The position numbers and the translations under genes were made by a program. Shown here piece after piece: positions 38,301-46,960 of a DNA stretch of 64,000 bases. Position 1 is the stretch's first letter. Each line of letters starts with the position of its first letter. The notes below the pieces were generated by a model. The model did not search any database. It was given only the letters and a program-made list of their open reading frames with translations, and was not told the origin of the DNA. The stretch is from Nautilus pompilius (taxonomy: Eukaryota > Mollusca > Cephalopoda > Nautilida > Nautilidae), in contig JACATO010002142.1 of NCBI GenBank assembly GCA_018389105.1, positions 62,001 through 126,000 on the forward strand, in the 5' to 3' direction.

Positions 38301-41300
38301 TAGGCAGTGAAGTCCTCACGTTCCATAGTGGCCAGCCTGCGATAACTATGAAGCACTTTCTTATTCACCTGCATTGGCATCGATCTTGACGAAAATGAAT
38401 GGTCGATATTGGTGAATTGTGCGCTCTTTACCGAGTTTCCTATAGCATTAGTGTGTTGGTTAACTATTTTTAGAAATGGCGAATTTAGTTCTTTCTGGTC
38501 TGCCATTTAGTGTTGGATTGGATCGAGCTTCATTTATAATTTGTCTTAACTTCAGGTCATCGAATACTTGTTTGGGGTTAGTATTTTGGTCTTACATGCC
38601 ATATGGTTCTCTCTGAAATTCAAAGAATTGACTATCAAGATGGTTTTCCTGTTGGTTTGCATGCAACTCTTCCTTTTTTTCAAAGTCTAAACTTCGGTCA
38701 CATATTGACCTATCTTGTGTTGTTTTTTTTTTTTTCATTTTTCCACTAGGATTCTCTTAGTACCAACTCTTAATCGGATGTGATTTTTAGTACTGTATAC
38801 TAGGCATTTTAGTTATGAAACTCTGATATCTGCTTTCCTTCTTCACTCAGTAAAACTGTAAATCCAGTAATTTAGCACATCCAAACAAAAAATATTGGCC
38901 ACTTCAATAACTTCCCTGAAATCTGGTTGGTTTGCCTCTTTTTTCAATTTTATTGCATGTGATATCTGGTGAGTAGAATTACCTAGTTTATTATAAGTGG
39001 ATTATAAAACTGCCAAAATATAAGCAGTCTTTTTGACATATCCAATGGTAAACGTGAAAGTTTAGTTTTAATAAAATTTATAGTAGTATTTGTAGATTTT
39101 GATTCCTAGATTACAGTTAATGTAATTGGCACATTCTCCATGACACTGAAATTATTTTTTGTTTGGAAACTTGTCAGATTTTGTTGTTTAAATGTGCCAG
39201 TTGACACATTCATTTATTCATGAGTTTTTGTAAATAGTATGTACATTGTATGGCTTGACAGATATTTTCTGTATTTCTAAAACACTAATATATCACCTTA
39301 AGTTAAATATTTATCAAATGCAGTAGCCTAATTATTGTTTTACAAGGGCCTTATTTTAATAATTTCTAGTGCACTGTAGTAAATGACAATCACGCTTATG
39401 TGCTGTCAGCCTTTTTGAGTAATGTTTTTTGGTAGGAAAAAATTTTTTTTTAAAAAAAGATATAGGTTAAGTTTTGACATCAAATTAATTTTGTGCCTGC
39501 TTCAAGACTGCTAAAAAAAGATAGTAAATGACTACTTACAATATGGCTGCAATTGAAGTAAGACAGTGCTTGTTTTTATCCTTTTTTCTTTGATTGTCTT
39601 TGTCAGAGTACATGCTTTAATTACTTAAATATGAGATAGGTATGGATTACAAATACAATCTGTCAGCCTTTCAGTGCATTTTGGTAAATGTAGCTTTGTT
39701 GAGATTTAAAAAGTAATATATATATATATATATAAAGAGATATTTTGTATGTCATGAAGAAGTGTACTCTTGAACTTGGTTTAATTTCTCCTAATATTTA
39801 TATAAGTTCTAAATTAGTTGATCAAAGGAATTTATTAATTTAGTTCTTGTTTGTTAGCAAATGTTTTTTTTTTTTATTAATTTAAGATTATAACACTTAA
39901 TAAATAGAATTTTAAAATGTGAAATATAAGATAATCCTATGCAGAGATGAGATGTGTGCTCTGGCTATAAAAATGCCTCAGATTTAAAAACAAGAGCAAG
40001 GTCAGATGAAACTGCAGATCTAATTAATGGCTAAGGTTGTATGATGAGAAACCTTAAAGTATAGTATAGCTGCTGTTACTTTCTTAAATAAAGAAATGAC
40101 TTGCTTGAAACCTGTATGGATGCTGTTTATCTATGTACTGTACATATTTGCTTGCAGTTGCTGGACTTTTGAAAAGTTTATCTAGTTCATGTTTTATCAT
40201 CAATCTGTTTACTATTCTAAAAAATTACTTAAAACTCGCGTTTAGAGTTCATAAATATTCCTTAAAATATATGTAATTATCCTTATTTTTATGCAGGATT
40301 TTATTAAAAGGTGCATTGAACGAGACCCAGTGAAGCGTCCTTCTTCCCGTGAACTTCTGTTCCATGTGATTTTGTTTGAGGTCCACTCTTTGAAATTGCT
40401 TGCTGGTTATTCTTTTGTAAAAAATGCATGTAAGTATATTTGAATCTTGCATAATTTAAGAGAATCGTTCTGTGTTTAGGAGCCATTATCATTATTTTTA
40501 AAATCATTTTTCAGGTTTAGTTATATCATCTGGATTAGCATTTATATTTGTCATGCTTGTATAAATATTTAAGATTTCAGATAAGGCAAATGCTCGTTTT
40601 ATTTGACTGGAAATTTATATTTTAGTGAGAAAACATTCTTTTTTAGATGAAAGCACAAACAACTATACACACTGAAACCAACACAGATGTGTGTGCGAAT
40701 GAAACAATTTATGGTTAATTTCTGTGCTTTATCTACAAAATGAAAACTTAGTGACAGGTGGAAGGTAGCAGTTTTAGGCATTAAGAGTCTTAGTGCGTGC
40801 TATCTTTACACAAAATGAATTTTTAAAATAAGATAAGATATTTTGCTTCCAGTATGACAAATGCTTAAGAAAATTCTGAATTTACTTTTTTTTCCTTCTC
40901 ATTTATTGGTAAATTAAAACACAAAAAGCCTAAAAATTGCTTTCTGTATAAAATAAGTTTACCTACAGTACAGACGGCATTGAAATAGTTATTTGAAGAT
41001 GACTTAGTAATTGGAGCATCATCTTTAATGCTATTGTTTATAGATCATTTTCTGACCACTGAAAATAAAACAAAAGCATTTCGGATCACCTTGTACAACC
41101 TGAGTCTACCTATTAAATAAGATTATTTGTTGCATAATCTGACTGAATAACTGACTAAATTAAATGTTTGAACACTGACCATTTTGAAGTTTAAAAAAAA
41201 TGGTCACGTAAACAGGTTTAAAATTCACTCTTAGTTTACTCCATTATTTACTTAGCACATCAAACCATCCTGTCTTGTCTAGAATAATTAGTCTACGTAT

Positions 41301-44300
41301 TGAGCTTACTTGAACTATGAAACTTTCCTGGCTAATATTTTAGATTATCTAAAATTTATTAATTTATCTATTTTTTAAAAAATAGATATTCTTCCAGAAA
41401 ACCTTGCAGATGAAGCATATCTTTCCAAGACAGATTCAAATGAAGTGATAGCAGAAATAAAGTTTAGAGACAGGCCTCCAGTGCAATGGAAGTAAGTGGT
41501 CAGACTTGGAAAAGTGTTTGTTTGGTGTGCTTAGTCTCACACTACAATTCCATATAAATACTTCTCCCAGGTGAACCAACATCATCTGTTGCAGCATTCT
41601 CCAATGTGCGATTTTTATAATTAAATACATGCAAGGTGCTTATCTAAATCATCTCTAATTTGATGAGGGATGGGTGGTATTTGCTGTCAGCACATCTCCC
41701 TGGATCAGGTAACTGAGAAAGAGAGAGACCAGAGACATTGTGACATAAAAAAAAATAAATAAAACAGCTAAATGTAATGCCAGTGAATGAGTAAATAAAT
41801 CATGTCTCTTAAAAATTTTTTCACAGGAATTTGTTTATTTTGTTATTTAATATTAAACTAATTTATATAGAATCTGTTTTCATTGAAAAGAAATGTTGAT
41901 TTTGTTTTTCTAAGAACTGGTAAGTTGGATGTTTCCCTTATGCATCATCCAAACAGGCTAATAGCTTTAGAATGTTTTTAGTACGAGAAATATAATTAAA
42001 ATATTCTTTCAGCTTAATATTTAAAAATTACATTGAAATAACAGCTTTTAAGTATAAGATTTATTGTACTCTGTAGTACAGAACTGGTTAAAAATGAAAG
42101 CCAATTAATTAAATATGTAAGTGATTCTGATTTTTTTTTGTTTTGTTTTTAAATCATTCCAACAAAATCTGTTTAATGCACTTTGAGTGACAAGAAGATT
42201 TCTATGCAGCTATAACAAGAAAATATCTTTTAAAACTTTGAATATGTCATTCAAAGAGGTTTGTAGGAAGGTAGTTGTTAAAAAAGAGAGTTCTGTTTTG
42301 TGACACACTAGCAAAGTTTCTTAGTTTTATTGTATGGAAAGCACTGGAATAGAACCTGAATTAAATCTCTATTGCTACTCTCGTGAGCTCACTTAAAAAC
42401 GAAAATGCTATATGGAATAAATACTGTAAATTTGAGCTTTTATTATAGATCTTAATACTAAAAAAATAAAATAGCAACTTATGTGCTATGAGTAAGCATC
42501 TATTTATACTTTTTATTGGTTTTCCTAAAACAAAATTAAAATTTTCTTTTCAAGATATTCTCAAGTGGCGGCTTTAGAGTTGGAAAAATTTTTGGAAGAT
42601 GTGAGGTATGTACATATATAATGTGAAGATTTGAGTAATTAATTTTTTACCTATTCAACATTTTTTTTGGTTAAAATCTAGGCAAAGATTACCAGATTTG
42701 AGAAGATTGATTATTTTTTGAAACTTCAGATGAAATAGCATCTAAATTTAATTAATAATATAAATTATTACTATAAAAAGTGTTTAAAAAGAGAATTTAT
42801 TTTTGGGTTTTTGGGGTGAAATATTTTGAATTCAAATCATTGCCAGTGGATGAACATTTTTTAGTAAATATTCTGTGGATTTGAAAAATGTAAGCAAACA
42901 GAAATTTAAAATTACTTGTCTTGTGGTTTTTGTTTGCTTTTTTTTTTTTGTTCTTTTTTTAAAGGAATGGCATTTATCCACTTACTGCATTTGCAATGCC
43001 CCATGCACCACCATCACGTCCAAGAGCAGTAAGTCCAGAACTTCCAGAATCTGTAAAATCTGAAACTCCAGAACCGATAGACATAGAAACTCGCATGGTG
43101 ATTAGCATGTCTTGCCAAATGAAGAAAGTTGATGAGAATTCAAATGTTCATATGACTCTGCTACTTCGCATGGATGACAAGATGAACAGACAGCTGCAGT
43201 GTGAGATTTCAACTGAAGACAGCTCTATGGTCCTGGCTGACGAACTAGTTCATTATGGTTTAATTAATGAGGTATATTGGGCTATTACATAAGATCAGTT
43301 AAACTTTTGCCTTTAAAAAAATCATAAATGCTTTATACATAAAATAAAGCAGATAAGTACATGTGGTAGTATTTGAGGATAAACACCCAGTTTTTTTGTG
43401 TATTACATGTCATAATTCAAGACTGAAAACAGCAGAAACAAACGTGATAAAGTGCATTTGCTGATGTAGAAGTAATTGATCTATCTTGTTCACTTTGGAT
43501 TTTGTGTATTTCGCAGTAGTATTGTTTTTAAATGCAAAAGTATTTCAGTATTATCAACATATGAGAATATCAGATATGCTAAAATTAGGGACCAAAATTG
43601 TAGCTTTTATTATTTTTAAAAAAAATAATCAGTTACACTTCTCATCAGCTGTATTTTACCTTTTGTTTCTACAAGATAAAATGCATGCTCTCTTAATGTA
43701 TATGATACTGTGAGAAGTACTACCAGATATGAGTATGGAGATAGGAATTGGAAAATTGGTACTCCACTGTATTAGACAAACGATCTTATGAAGACATTTT
43801 TAAAAAAAAAAAACTTTTGTATGGTGAAATGTTTGGTGCTAGGTCTACTTTTTGTTTGTACAGTCTGTTGTTGTTGTTGTTGTTTTTTTGTTTTTTTAAG
43901 AATACCTGCAGATGTATGGTTCAATGTGATGTTTTATTTTGGATATAAAAAAGGTGGTGTGTATTGAAACCAAAAAATATCAGAATAAATGGTTGTTGCC
44001 CTCTGTACAATCAGACTTATCTCCAGCCCACCAGTTATCATTATGGTGGCCATAAGTCACTGGATTCCTTTTATGAATCATTTTTCTTTTGCCTTTAATG
44101 TCAGTGCTCTTGGTATGGTGTAGTAGTACTCTCTTTTTTTCATGATCTGTTTGTCTGCACTTCATAGACTATTTGAGTCTGGCACATAAACTACCTCACA
44201 TTTGTGGGCCATTTTCTCTTCTCTTTCCTTTACAAAGTTAATGGCTGTTATATTTAACTTGGGATATCTTTTGATAAGTTATACACTCAATTATTCCACT

Positions 44301-44752
44301 ATTAGTTTTAATTTTCTCATGTTTAGGTATTCATCTGACATGTTGATGTGGAGCTTGGTTTTGTAATCAGTGCTTTTTGTTCTAGGAATATTTTCGTGTA
44401 CATTTCCTCTCATTCTGCATTACTGATACAATCTTTACTACAGCAACAGTTTCTTTTTCATATTGCTCTCCACCATATGAGTTGGAGTGAAAATTACAAT
44501 TTTGCTATATTTTAAACGATAACAAGAGATCGAGTAGCATGAACAGAAAAGGTTTTGGAATTTTGTGTGTAAAAGAATTTATCTGACACTAACCAAAAAG
44601 AAAAAGGTCTACACTGTTATGATTAATTCTAGATATGTTCTTTCTTGCAGCTTGATCGAGATAAAGTGTCCTGTTTGATTGACCAAAACTTACCTACATC
44701 TACTCACACAGTTAATGGAAGAACTTCACCAATCACTGTTCCATTGGGGTGA
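13917..44752 (+). CDS. NRBP1: Nuclear receptor-binding protein (NRBP1/Madm), pseudokinase adaptor, 5' part missing
   Basis: Twelve exons: 13917-14018, 24581-24670, 26441-26481, 30975-31069, 31790-31873, 32370-32428, 33266-33367, 40297-40429, 41386-41491, 42555-42605, 42965-43271, 44651-44752. All introns are GT/AG and the phases join to 1272 nt, 423 residues plus TGA. The product matches NRBP1 (535 residues in human) from the kinase N-lobe to the C-terminus. Known family role: a catalytically dead kinase acting as an adaptor in ubiquitin ligase and Madm/TSC22 growth-control complexes. The degenerate motifs fit this, with IIHGNL in place of the HRD loop and KIGS in place of DFG. Recognisable blocks include VIFITEYMSSGSLKQFLKK, IDIETR and MDDKMNRQL. 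Exons for roughly the first 100 residues were not found. The introns hold most of the transposons in the window. It could be called NRBP rather than NRBP1, since invertebrates usually have one gene. Confidence 0.95.
14747..14806. repeat. Poly-A followed by (TAA)n
   Basis: Fourteen A bases run into about fifteen TAA/ATA units, a form often seen at retroposon tails. No SINE or LINE body was recognised immediately upstream. Confidence 0.85.
14911..15200 (+). mobile_element. Tigger/pogo-like terminal fragment
   Basis: The sequence starting CAGTAAAAACTTTTGTTATC, then CCAGCATCCATGGGACC and a GTGCCAGTTAATCA block, follows the layout of Tigger-type ends (CAGT, TTATCC, GGGACC, GTGCCGGTTAATC). No opposite end and no transposase were found nearby, so it is a fragment or a truncated non-autonomous copy. 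The right border is a guess. Confidence 0.35.
15974..15981. repeat. hAT target-site duplication, left copy
   Basis: ATTTATAA immediately precedes the hAT end CAGTGGCTCTCAAC. The identical octamer follows the right end at 19095-19102. Confidence 0.95.
15982..19094 (+). mobile_element. hAT element with ZBED5/FAM200-like transposase, nested in Tc1
   Basis: The left end CAGTGGCTCTCAAC and right end GCTGAGAACCACTG are inverted with few mismatches, flanked by a perfect 8-bp duplication (ATTTATAA). Length is 3113 bp, normal for an autonomous hAT. It contains one + strand transposase gene with about 820 bp of 5' leader (including a G-run near 16037-16048) and about 540 bp of 3' tail. It is the youngest-looking hAT here, with a 330-codon frame still open and both target duplications unchanged, and it postdates the Tc1 it sits in. 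Confidence 0.95.
16805..18557 (+). pseudogene. hAT transposase (ZBED5/FAM200-like), few breaks
   Basis: The product starts MSSASKKKVSQYSEEF; the upstream in-frame ATG at 16796 is an alternative. A BED-type zinc finger follows (CLLC and HLKAKH), then KNHTIGEDLIKP, then the catalytic core. DEST of the first aspartate (QMDESTVRGS) and CAADGAPVMMGKKNG of the second are intact. The first frame stops at 17786-17788. The HTEVQWLSKG block continues in another frame to 17906, and the C-terminus (FPSWVMMQPVLVDLSD and the dimerisation motif LLPFPSSYLAECGFS) is in a third frame to 18557. So there are at least two or three small frameshifts in an otherwise full-length gene of about 585 codons. It probably cannot make active transposase but broke recently. 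Confidence 0.93.
19095..19102. repeat. hAT target-site duplication, right copy
   Basis: ATTTATAA directly after GAGAACCACTG, identical to the octamer at 15974-15981. Confidence 0.95.
19138..20130 (-). pseudogene. Tc1-like transposase (DD34E), frameshifted
   Basis: On the minus strand an ATG at 20130 opens MGKTADLTVVQKTLNDTLHK. A paired-type DNA-binding part follows (GCSQSAVYIHGKL, GRKRCTSKRDD), then the catalytic domain. The first aspartate lies in VLFSDESKFCISFGNQGP, the second in DLAPAHSAKTTSNWFADHG, and the glutamate in SPDLNPIENIWGIVKRK. All three catalytic residues remain, but the reading is spread over at least three frames and a stop directly precedes the second aspartate. Total length of about 330 codons fits the family. 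Open frames on the opposite strand here are shadows. Confidence 0.92.
20422..24580. other. AT-rich intron interior
   Basis: About 4.2 kb of low-complexity AT-rich DNA, with a G-run near 21050-21061. I saw no inverted ends, transposase motifs or exons in it. Confidence 0.5.
24581..24670 (+). CDS. NRBP1: NRBP exon B (VIFITEYMSSGSLKQFLKK)
   Basis: Acceptor ATTTTAG, donor GTGAGT, 30 codons in phase 0. It encodes the hinge and start of the C-lobe, nearly identical to human NRBP1 in this stretch. Confidence 0.96.
24671..26440 (+). other. NRBP intron with (TA)n tract
   Basis: AT-rich intron. A poly-T run lies near 24919-24934 and a TA microsatellite just upstream of the next acceptor. Nothing else recognised. 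Confidence 0.8.
26361..26392. repeat. (TA)n microsatellite
   Basis: About fifteen TA units, roughly 50 bases upstream of the NRBP exon C acceptor. Confidence 0.9.
26441..26481 (+). CDS. NRBP1: NRBP exon C (AWKRWCTQILSAL)
   Basis: A 41-bp exon with acceptor TTATAG and donor GTAATA. It ends two bases into a serine codon completed by the first base of exon D. Confidence 0.94.
26755..26762. repeat. hAT target-site duplication, left copy
   Basis: CAGTAGAA precedes CAGTGTTTCCCAAC. The same octamer follows the right end at 30233-30240. Confidence 0.93.
26927..28683 (-). pseudogene. hAT transposase, degraded copy
   Basis: It starts MASSAKKRVRKYSVEDLKYG at 28683, with a BED-type finger (CLLC and HLLSKH). 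Frames then shift several times. A long 257-codon piece (27569-28342) holds the catalytic core, then 27255-27572 and 26927-27220 give the C-terminus with LPFPTSYLVECEF, the hAT dimerisation motif. The first catalytic segment reads QLDKSTVRDS, where DEST is usual. The second reads CAAAGALSMM where the related copy at 16805 has CAADGAPVMM, so a catalytic aspartate is lost. With about four breaks over some 585 codons it is more decayed than the copy at 16805. Confidence 0.93.
28684..29152 (-). promoter_or_regulatory. hAT 5' leader, GC-richer than host
   Basis: Sequence between the hAT transposase start and the mariner insertion. It has several CpG sites and visibly higher GC than the surrounding intron, as expected of a promoter/leader brought in by the element. 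No TATA box or start site can be fixed from sequence. Confidence 0.4.
29155..30190 (+). mobile_element. Mariner inserted in hAT, 3' end lost
   Basis: The left end CGAGGTCTGTCGAAAAAGTA follows TA at 29153-29154 and is the same as the left end of the mariner at 36300-37613. By comparison with that copy, about the last 100 bp including the right inverted repeat are missing after about 30190. Two internal segments are also deleted. It is a dead, internally deleted copy. Confidence 0.92.
29360..30190 (+). pseudogene. Mariner transposase with internal deletions
   Basis: An ATG at 29360 starts MTERVEQQSCIKFHQKL and an intact helix-turn-helix region (IRKIQQAFGDNAIGVTQIKE, then RRPSTSQNAVIKKVRTLIME). 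After EDLGLR about 50 codons are missing compared with the sister copy, removing most of the linker before the TGDEM catalytic block. After HHDNALAHS a second gap removes the segment ending at the third aspartate, so that HS is followed almost directly by LAPSDFWLFPKMK. There are also frame changes between pieces. It cannot encode a functional transposase. Confidence 0.92.
30233..30240. repeat. hAT target-site duplication, right copy
   Basis: CAGTAGAA directly after GGGAAACACTG, identical to 26755-26762. Confidence 0.93.
30975..31069 (+). CDS. NRBP1: NRBP exon D (pseudo-catalytic loop, HGN and IGS)
   Basis: Acceptor TTTCAG. The donor GTTGGT is non-consensus at +3 onward but in phase. It encodes YLHSCDPPIIHGNLTCDTIF and IQHNGLIKIGS. 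HGN replaces HRD and IGS replaces DFG, the residues that make NRBP a pseudokinase. Confidence 0.94.
31070..31789 (+). other. NRBP intron, AT-rich
   Basis: Short AT-rich intron with no recognisable element. Confidence 0.85.
31790..31873 (+). CDS. NRBP1: NRBP exon E (VAPDAIHHHVKTYREDLKN)
   Basis: Acceptor GTTACAG, donor GTAATT, 84 bp. It ends in APEYIG, the position of the APE motif of protein kinases. Confidence 0.95.
31874..32369 (+). other. NRBP intron
   Basis: About 500 bases of AT-rich intron with no feature seen. Confidence 0.85.
32370..32428 (+). CDS. NRBP1: NRBP exon F (TAVDIYSFGMCALE)
   Basis: Acceptor ATTTAAG, donor GTGAGT, 59 bp. It encodes the conserved DIYSFGMCALE helix of the C-lobe. 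Confidence 0.95.
32640..32820 (-). mobile_element. tRNA-derived SINE (worn)
   Basis: On the minus strand, reading from about 32815, an A-box-like region (TAGCAATAGAGAAAGACTTG) is followed by GGTTCAAGACC, a full match to the tRNA B-box consensus GGTTCRANNCC. Spacing fits a tRNA head. A non-tRNA body follows toward 32640, containing CATCAGGGCTACATCCTGATG. It lies in the intron after NRBP exon F. The family is not identified and the borders are approximate. Confidence 0.5.
33266..33367 (+). CDS. NRBP1: NRBP exon G (MAALEIQGNGEGPTHVTPEA)
   Basis: Acceptor TATAAAG, donor GTGAGT, 34 codons in phase 0. MAALEIQGNGE matches the MAVLEIQGNGE of human NRBP1. Confidence 0.95.
33980..34021. repeat. TC/GA inverted repeat
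   Basis: TTTCTCTCTCTCT on the left pairs with GAGTGAGAGAGAGA on the right around an AT-rich loop, giving a potential hairpin. It probably arose from simple-repeat growth. Confidence 0.5.
34560..35620 (+). pseudogene. Tigger/pogo (CENP-B/Jerky-like) transposase remnant
   Basis: Several frames carry the order of a pogo/Tigger DDE domain. A TSDKWTEWIRNFDKK-like piece near 35040 is followed by a DNCLTHLNISELKAVS-like stretch near 35115-35165 (family: DNCPAHPNIENLKAV). Then come a PTDQIMIHCVKVWYKKLLL-like stretch near 35212-35270 (family: PMDQGVI...KYRRLLL) and ILQAIHFARKAWEQ at about 35310-35355. The tail frame at 35403-35618 (EDGHAQKCEKIDDDDIKSDM) matches the acidic region after the catalytic domain. 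Many stops and frameshifts separate the pieces and no inverted ends were found. It is an old copy; the pieces are weak individually but their order is convincing. Confidence 0.55.
35636..36297. other. AT-rich intron segment
   Basis: Nothing recognised between the Tigger remnant and the next mariner. Confidence 0.5.
36300..37613 (-). mobile_element. Mariner element with both inverted ends
   Basis: The left end CGAGGTCTGTCGAAAAAGTA and the right end (minus strand) CAAGGTCTGTCAAAAAGTAT are inverted repeats. TA flanks both (36298-36299 and 37614-37615). The 1314-bp length is typical of mariner. It is the same family as the element nested in the hAT at 26763 and lies in the opposite orientation. 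It retains regions deleted from that copy. Confidence 0.95.
36371..37409 (-). pseudogene. Mariner transposase (DD34D type), frameshifted
   Basis: An ATG at 37409 (minus) starts MTERVEQRSCIKFCQKL, and the apparent end is a TAG at 36371-36373, giving about 346 codons, normal for mariner. Present are the helix-turn-helix, SRNAVVIKKVRTLIMEDRHL, the first catalytic block ITGDEMCVYGYNPETKA, the second LHHDNAPAHSS, and the third PYSPDMAPSDFWLFPKMK. The spacing puts the last two aspartates about 34 residues apart, as in mariner proper. The reading changes frame several times, so it is inactive. Confidence 0.93.
37707..38510 (-). mobile_element. hAT fragment, GTF2IRD2-like
   Basis: The right-hand (3') end of the element is CAGGGGTCAGCAATTTCTC at 37707 on the + strand, a typical hAT end. 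The opposite end was not found, so only the C-terminal half remains. It lies 93 bases beyond the mariner at 36300-37613. A third hAT subfamily is therefore represented in this gene. Confidence 0.75.
37821..38506 (-). pseudogene. hAT transposase C-terminal half (GTF2IRD2-like)
   Basis: Minus-strand frames from 38506 read MEREDFTAYTRVLSDLCAEF, then FDIVVDDSPTDLQMELIELQ, then SDDQLHSCF. These are characteristic of the hAT transposase related to GTF2IRD2 (family: LQMELIDLQCDDQLK). In another frame, SMFGSTYSCEQLFSQMKFAK and LLRAQLTDSHANYILALKS give the C-terminal dimerisation domain (family: FGSTYLCEQLFS). At least one frameshift separates the two pieces. The zinc finger and first catalytic regions are absent. 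Confidence 0.8.
39715..39735. repeat. (TA)n microsatellite
   Basis: About ten TA units, directly visible. Confidence 0.85.
40297..40429 (+). CDS. NRBP1: NRBP exon H (DFIKRCIERDPVKRPSSREL)
   Basis: Acceptor TATGCAG, donor GTAAGT, 133 bp. It encodes the last kinase-fold helix (RDPVKRPSSRELLFH) and LFEVHSLKLLAGYSFVKNA. Confidence 0.95.
40430..41385 (+). other. NRBP intron
   Basis: AT-rich, no element recognised. Confidence 0.85.
41386..41491 (+). CDS. NRBP1: NRBP exon I (ILPENLADEAYLSKTDSNEV)
   Basis: Acceptor AAATAG, donor GTAAGT, 106 bp. It is the linker region after the pseudokinase fold, ending FRDRPPVQW plus two bases of the next lysine codon. Confidence 0.92.
41492..42554 (+). other. 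NRBP intron
   Basis: AT-rich, with a GA-rich patch near 41707-41730. No element recognised. Confidence 0.85.
42555..42605 (+). CDS. NRBP1: NRBP exon J (YSQVAALELEKFLEDV)
   Basis: Acceptor TTCAAG, donor GTATGT, 51 bp. ALELEKFLEDVRNGIYPLTA across this exon and the next matches human ALELDKFLEDVRNGIYPLTA. Confidence 0.95.
42965..43271 (+). CDS. NRBP1: NRBP exon K (largest exon, C-terminal domain)
   Basis: Acceptor TTAAAG, donor GTATAT, 307 bp. It encodes NGIYPLTAFAMPHAPPSRPR, a proline-rich linker, SVKSETPEPIDIETRMV, then the conserved C-terminal domain with MTLLLRMDDKMNRQLQCEIS and ADELVHYGLINE. Confidence 0.96.
43272..44650 (+). other. Last NRBP intron
   Basis: AT-rich, with GTT repeats near 43867-43883 and a possible piggyBac remnant on the minus strand (annotated separately). 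Confidence 0.8.
43985..44200 (-). pseudogene. Possible piggyBac transposase scrap
   Basis: A minus-strand open frame contains MKCRQTDHEKKRVLLHHTKS and NPVTYGHHNDNWWAGDKSD. The latter aligns without gaps to the piggyBac motif KPxxVxDYNxxMGGVDKSD at the P, both N and the terminal DKSD. The frame before it suggests more worn sequence toward 44500. No TTAA-flanked ends were found. The match is short, so this stays tentative. Confidence 0.35.
44651..44752 (+). CDS. NRBP1: NRBP last coding exon with stop
   Basis: Acceptor CTTGCAG. It encodes LDRDKVSCLIDQNLPTSTH and ends TVPLG then TGA at 44750-44752. The alignment to human fades after the DQ-type helix, but the Ser/Thr-rich tail is similar in kind. 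Confidence 0.9.
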   Translation, partial: LDRDKVSCLIDQNLPTSTHTVNGRTSPITVPLG

Positions 44753-46933
44753 ATGTACATCAGGTTTGCTACCATCTCCCAGCTTGCAGCCTCAGTTTGG
44801 GCCTACTTCCTGCAGAGCAACTGCTGACAAACCACACCTGTCAGCACATTGCTTACCTTTACGTTCCAATGTCTGCCTCATGATAATAATCATTGTTGTC
44901 ATCATCAACATTAATAACAGCAACAATATTCTGGTTGTAATGTTTAAAAGTGCCTTGAGGTGATTCCAGTAATGACACCAATGATGATGATAGCTGGTTT
45001 ACAGTCAGTCTTACAGTTTCAGGGTTTAAAAAGAAGAGAAACGGACAGACAAGTGTGATTAGGTGGCACTGATCCTTGTAAATAATTGCATTCATTTCCT
45101 GGTTTATCAGTTATGCATGTTTGAATATTTTTGTCCAGCAAACTTTATATACAATCCGTATCACTTTGAAAACCATCTGATAAGCTTGATTAACATAGAA
45201 TAATATCTTGAACATTTAGGATTGTCAATCCTTTAAAAAATAAAAATTTATTATTGGCCGTTTGGGGTTTCACAAAGCAAATTTGATGGCAGTTTAAGCA
45301 AACTGCATCCCTTCTAGCAAAGTTACTACTACATTGTTTTGCTTTGAAATTTTCTGTCAGCTATTACGAAATAGGTGGTTTTTAGCTTCCCTTTAATTTT
45401 TTTTTCTTTCTTAATGTAAACATTTGCATATATTTGTTGGGTTTGCCTTTTGTATGAAATGACTGAAAACCAGTCCCATCAATAACTTACCATTACTGAC
45501 AGGAAATACAATTACAATTTTTTATTAAAAAGAAAATTTTATCATCCAAAAAATAGTTCAGCTTTTCAAGTATACTTGTTTTAAAGTTTTCTTTAATTAT
45601 TGTGATACTTGAGTATTATGAATATTCTTGAATATTTTCTACTAAAGGACATTCTACCATTTATTATTATTTAAAAATTGAATAAAATATGGCTAATGCA
45701 ATTGCTTGACAAGACCAGTATTATCAACAGGTGGTTAGAATTGTGCATGTTCACTGAATGAATAGGTCTAACTTTGAATTTCACTTGCTGTGCAGTTAAT
45801 AAAATTAACTAGTTTGTGCTGTAAATGCTATATATAATTTTAATGTTGCCAACATTTAGCTAAACATTATGCTTCTAAACAATAGTCTGTTGACTGTCTG
45901 GACATTAAAGAACATCATTTAGAAATTTCTTTTAAAATCACTTGGTATGCTATTTGGTGCTTAAAGTCCAGTGGACTGTCATCAGAAGTATTGTCTCTGT
46001 GGTAAAAGAAATCTCAATCAAGCAAATGGCACATTTACTTGAAGAAACTCTTGAAATAGATCACTAATTTATTTAGCTAAAAATATATATTGGCCACTGT
46101 TTTGCATACCGTATCACTGTTGGGTTTGCTTAACATTCACTAATCTGACAACACTAATACAGGTTTTACTACAAATACACATACCTTAATATGCATATTA
46201 AGGTAAGTGAAGATAAGAATTATACCATGAATGGATATGGTAGCTGCATCTTCCATTGAAAGCTATCAACTGTAAAGTGCTTTTTTTTGTTGATTTTGCT
46301 AGTATAGGATAATTTGGTAATTTTGTTTTAAAATCCAACATTTTAAAAGAAATTTAGGAAAAATACTTAGAATAACACTGCAGTGTCAATTCATTCAGCA
46401 CAACTTTTAATGATTATTGGTTGTCTGATAAGTAGGTGTAGGTAAGACAGTGGGGTCAGAGCGACTAAGTTTATGGATATTTCTGACAAATTAGTGAATT
46501 TTTGTGGACTATAGAAAAAAAAACAAAAACTCAGCTAAAAATGGACTACAATAAAGATGAGGTGGTGGTTTTGTTTGTTTTTATTTTTGTTTCTATATAA
46601 AGTTTGATGAATTATAGAAGTGAAACTTTTAATTCTTTGACCAAGTATAGTTTAACCACAGTTTCTGTATATGATCGCTTTACCTCAAGTAATTTAAGAT
46701 CATTGTTATAAATGACCAAAGTGCTTTGAGTAACCATTTTATTGCATCTGAAAATTTTGAGCCTTTTATCGGTGTTTAAAAGTTTCACTTTGATATCCTG
46801 AGGATTGGTTTTGATGAGCAAGCACAGTAGCCTATGTATAAGCTGTGAATGAGTAAAACTGATTGCAAGTGGGCAGTTTGGCTTCCAGGTGATGAAGAAG
46901 CCAATGTTGATGTATTGTTTTGTTTCAGTGCGT

Positions 46934-46960
46934 ACACACATACACACACACACACGCGCG
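46934..46960. repeat. (CA)n(CG)n tract
   Basis: ACACACAT then CACACACACACACGCGCG, directly visible. Confidence 0.85.

Larger units (their letters stand above)
33368..40296 (+). other. NRBP intron (6.9 kb) with several transposons
   Basis: It holds the Tigger remnant, the mariner at 36300 and the hAT fragment at 37707. The remaining parts (33368-34560, 35640-36297 and 38510-40296) are AT-rich. They include a purine/pyrimidine inverted repeat at 33980-34021 and TA repeats at 39715-39735. Confidence 0.8.
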
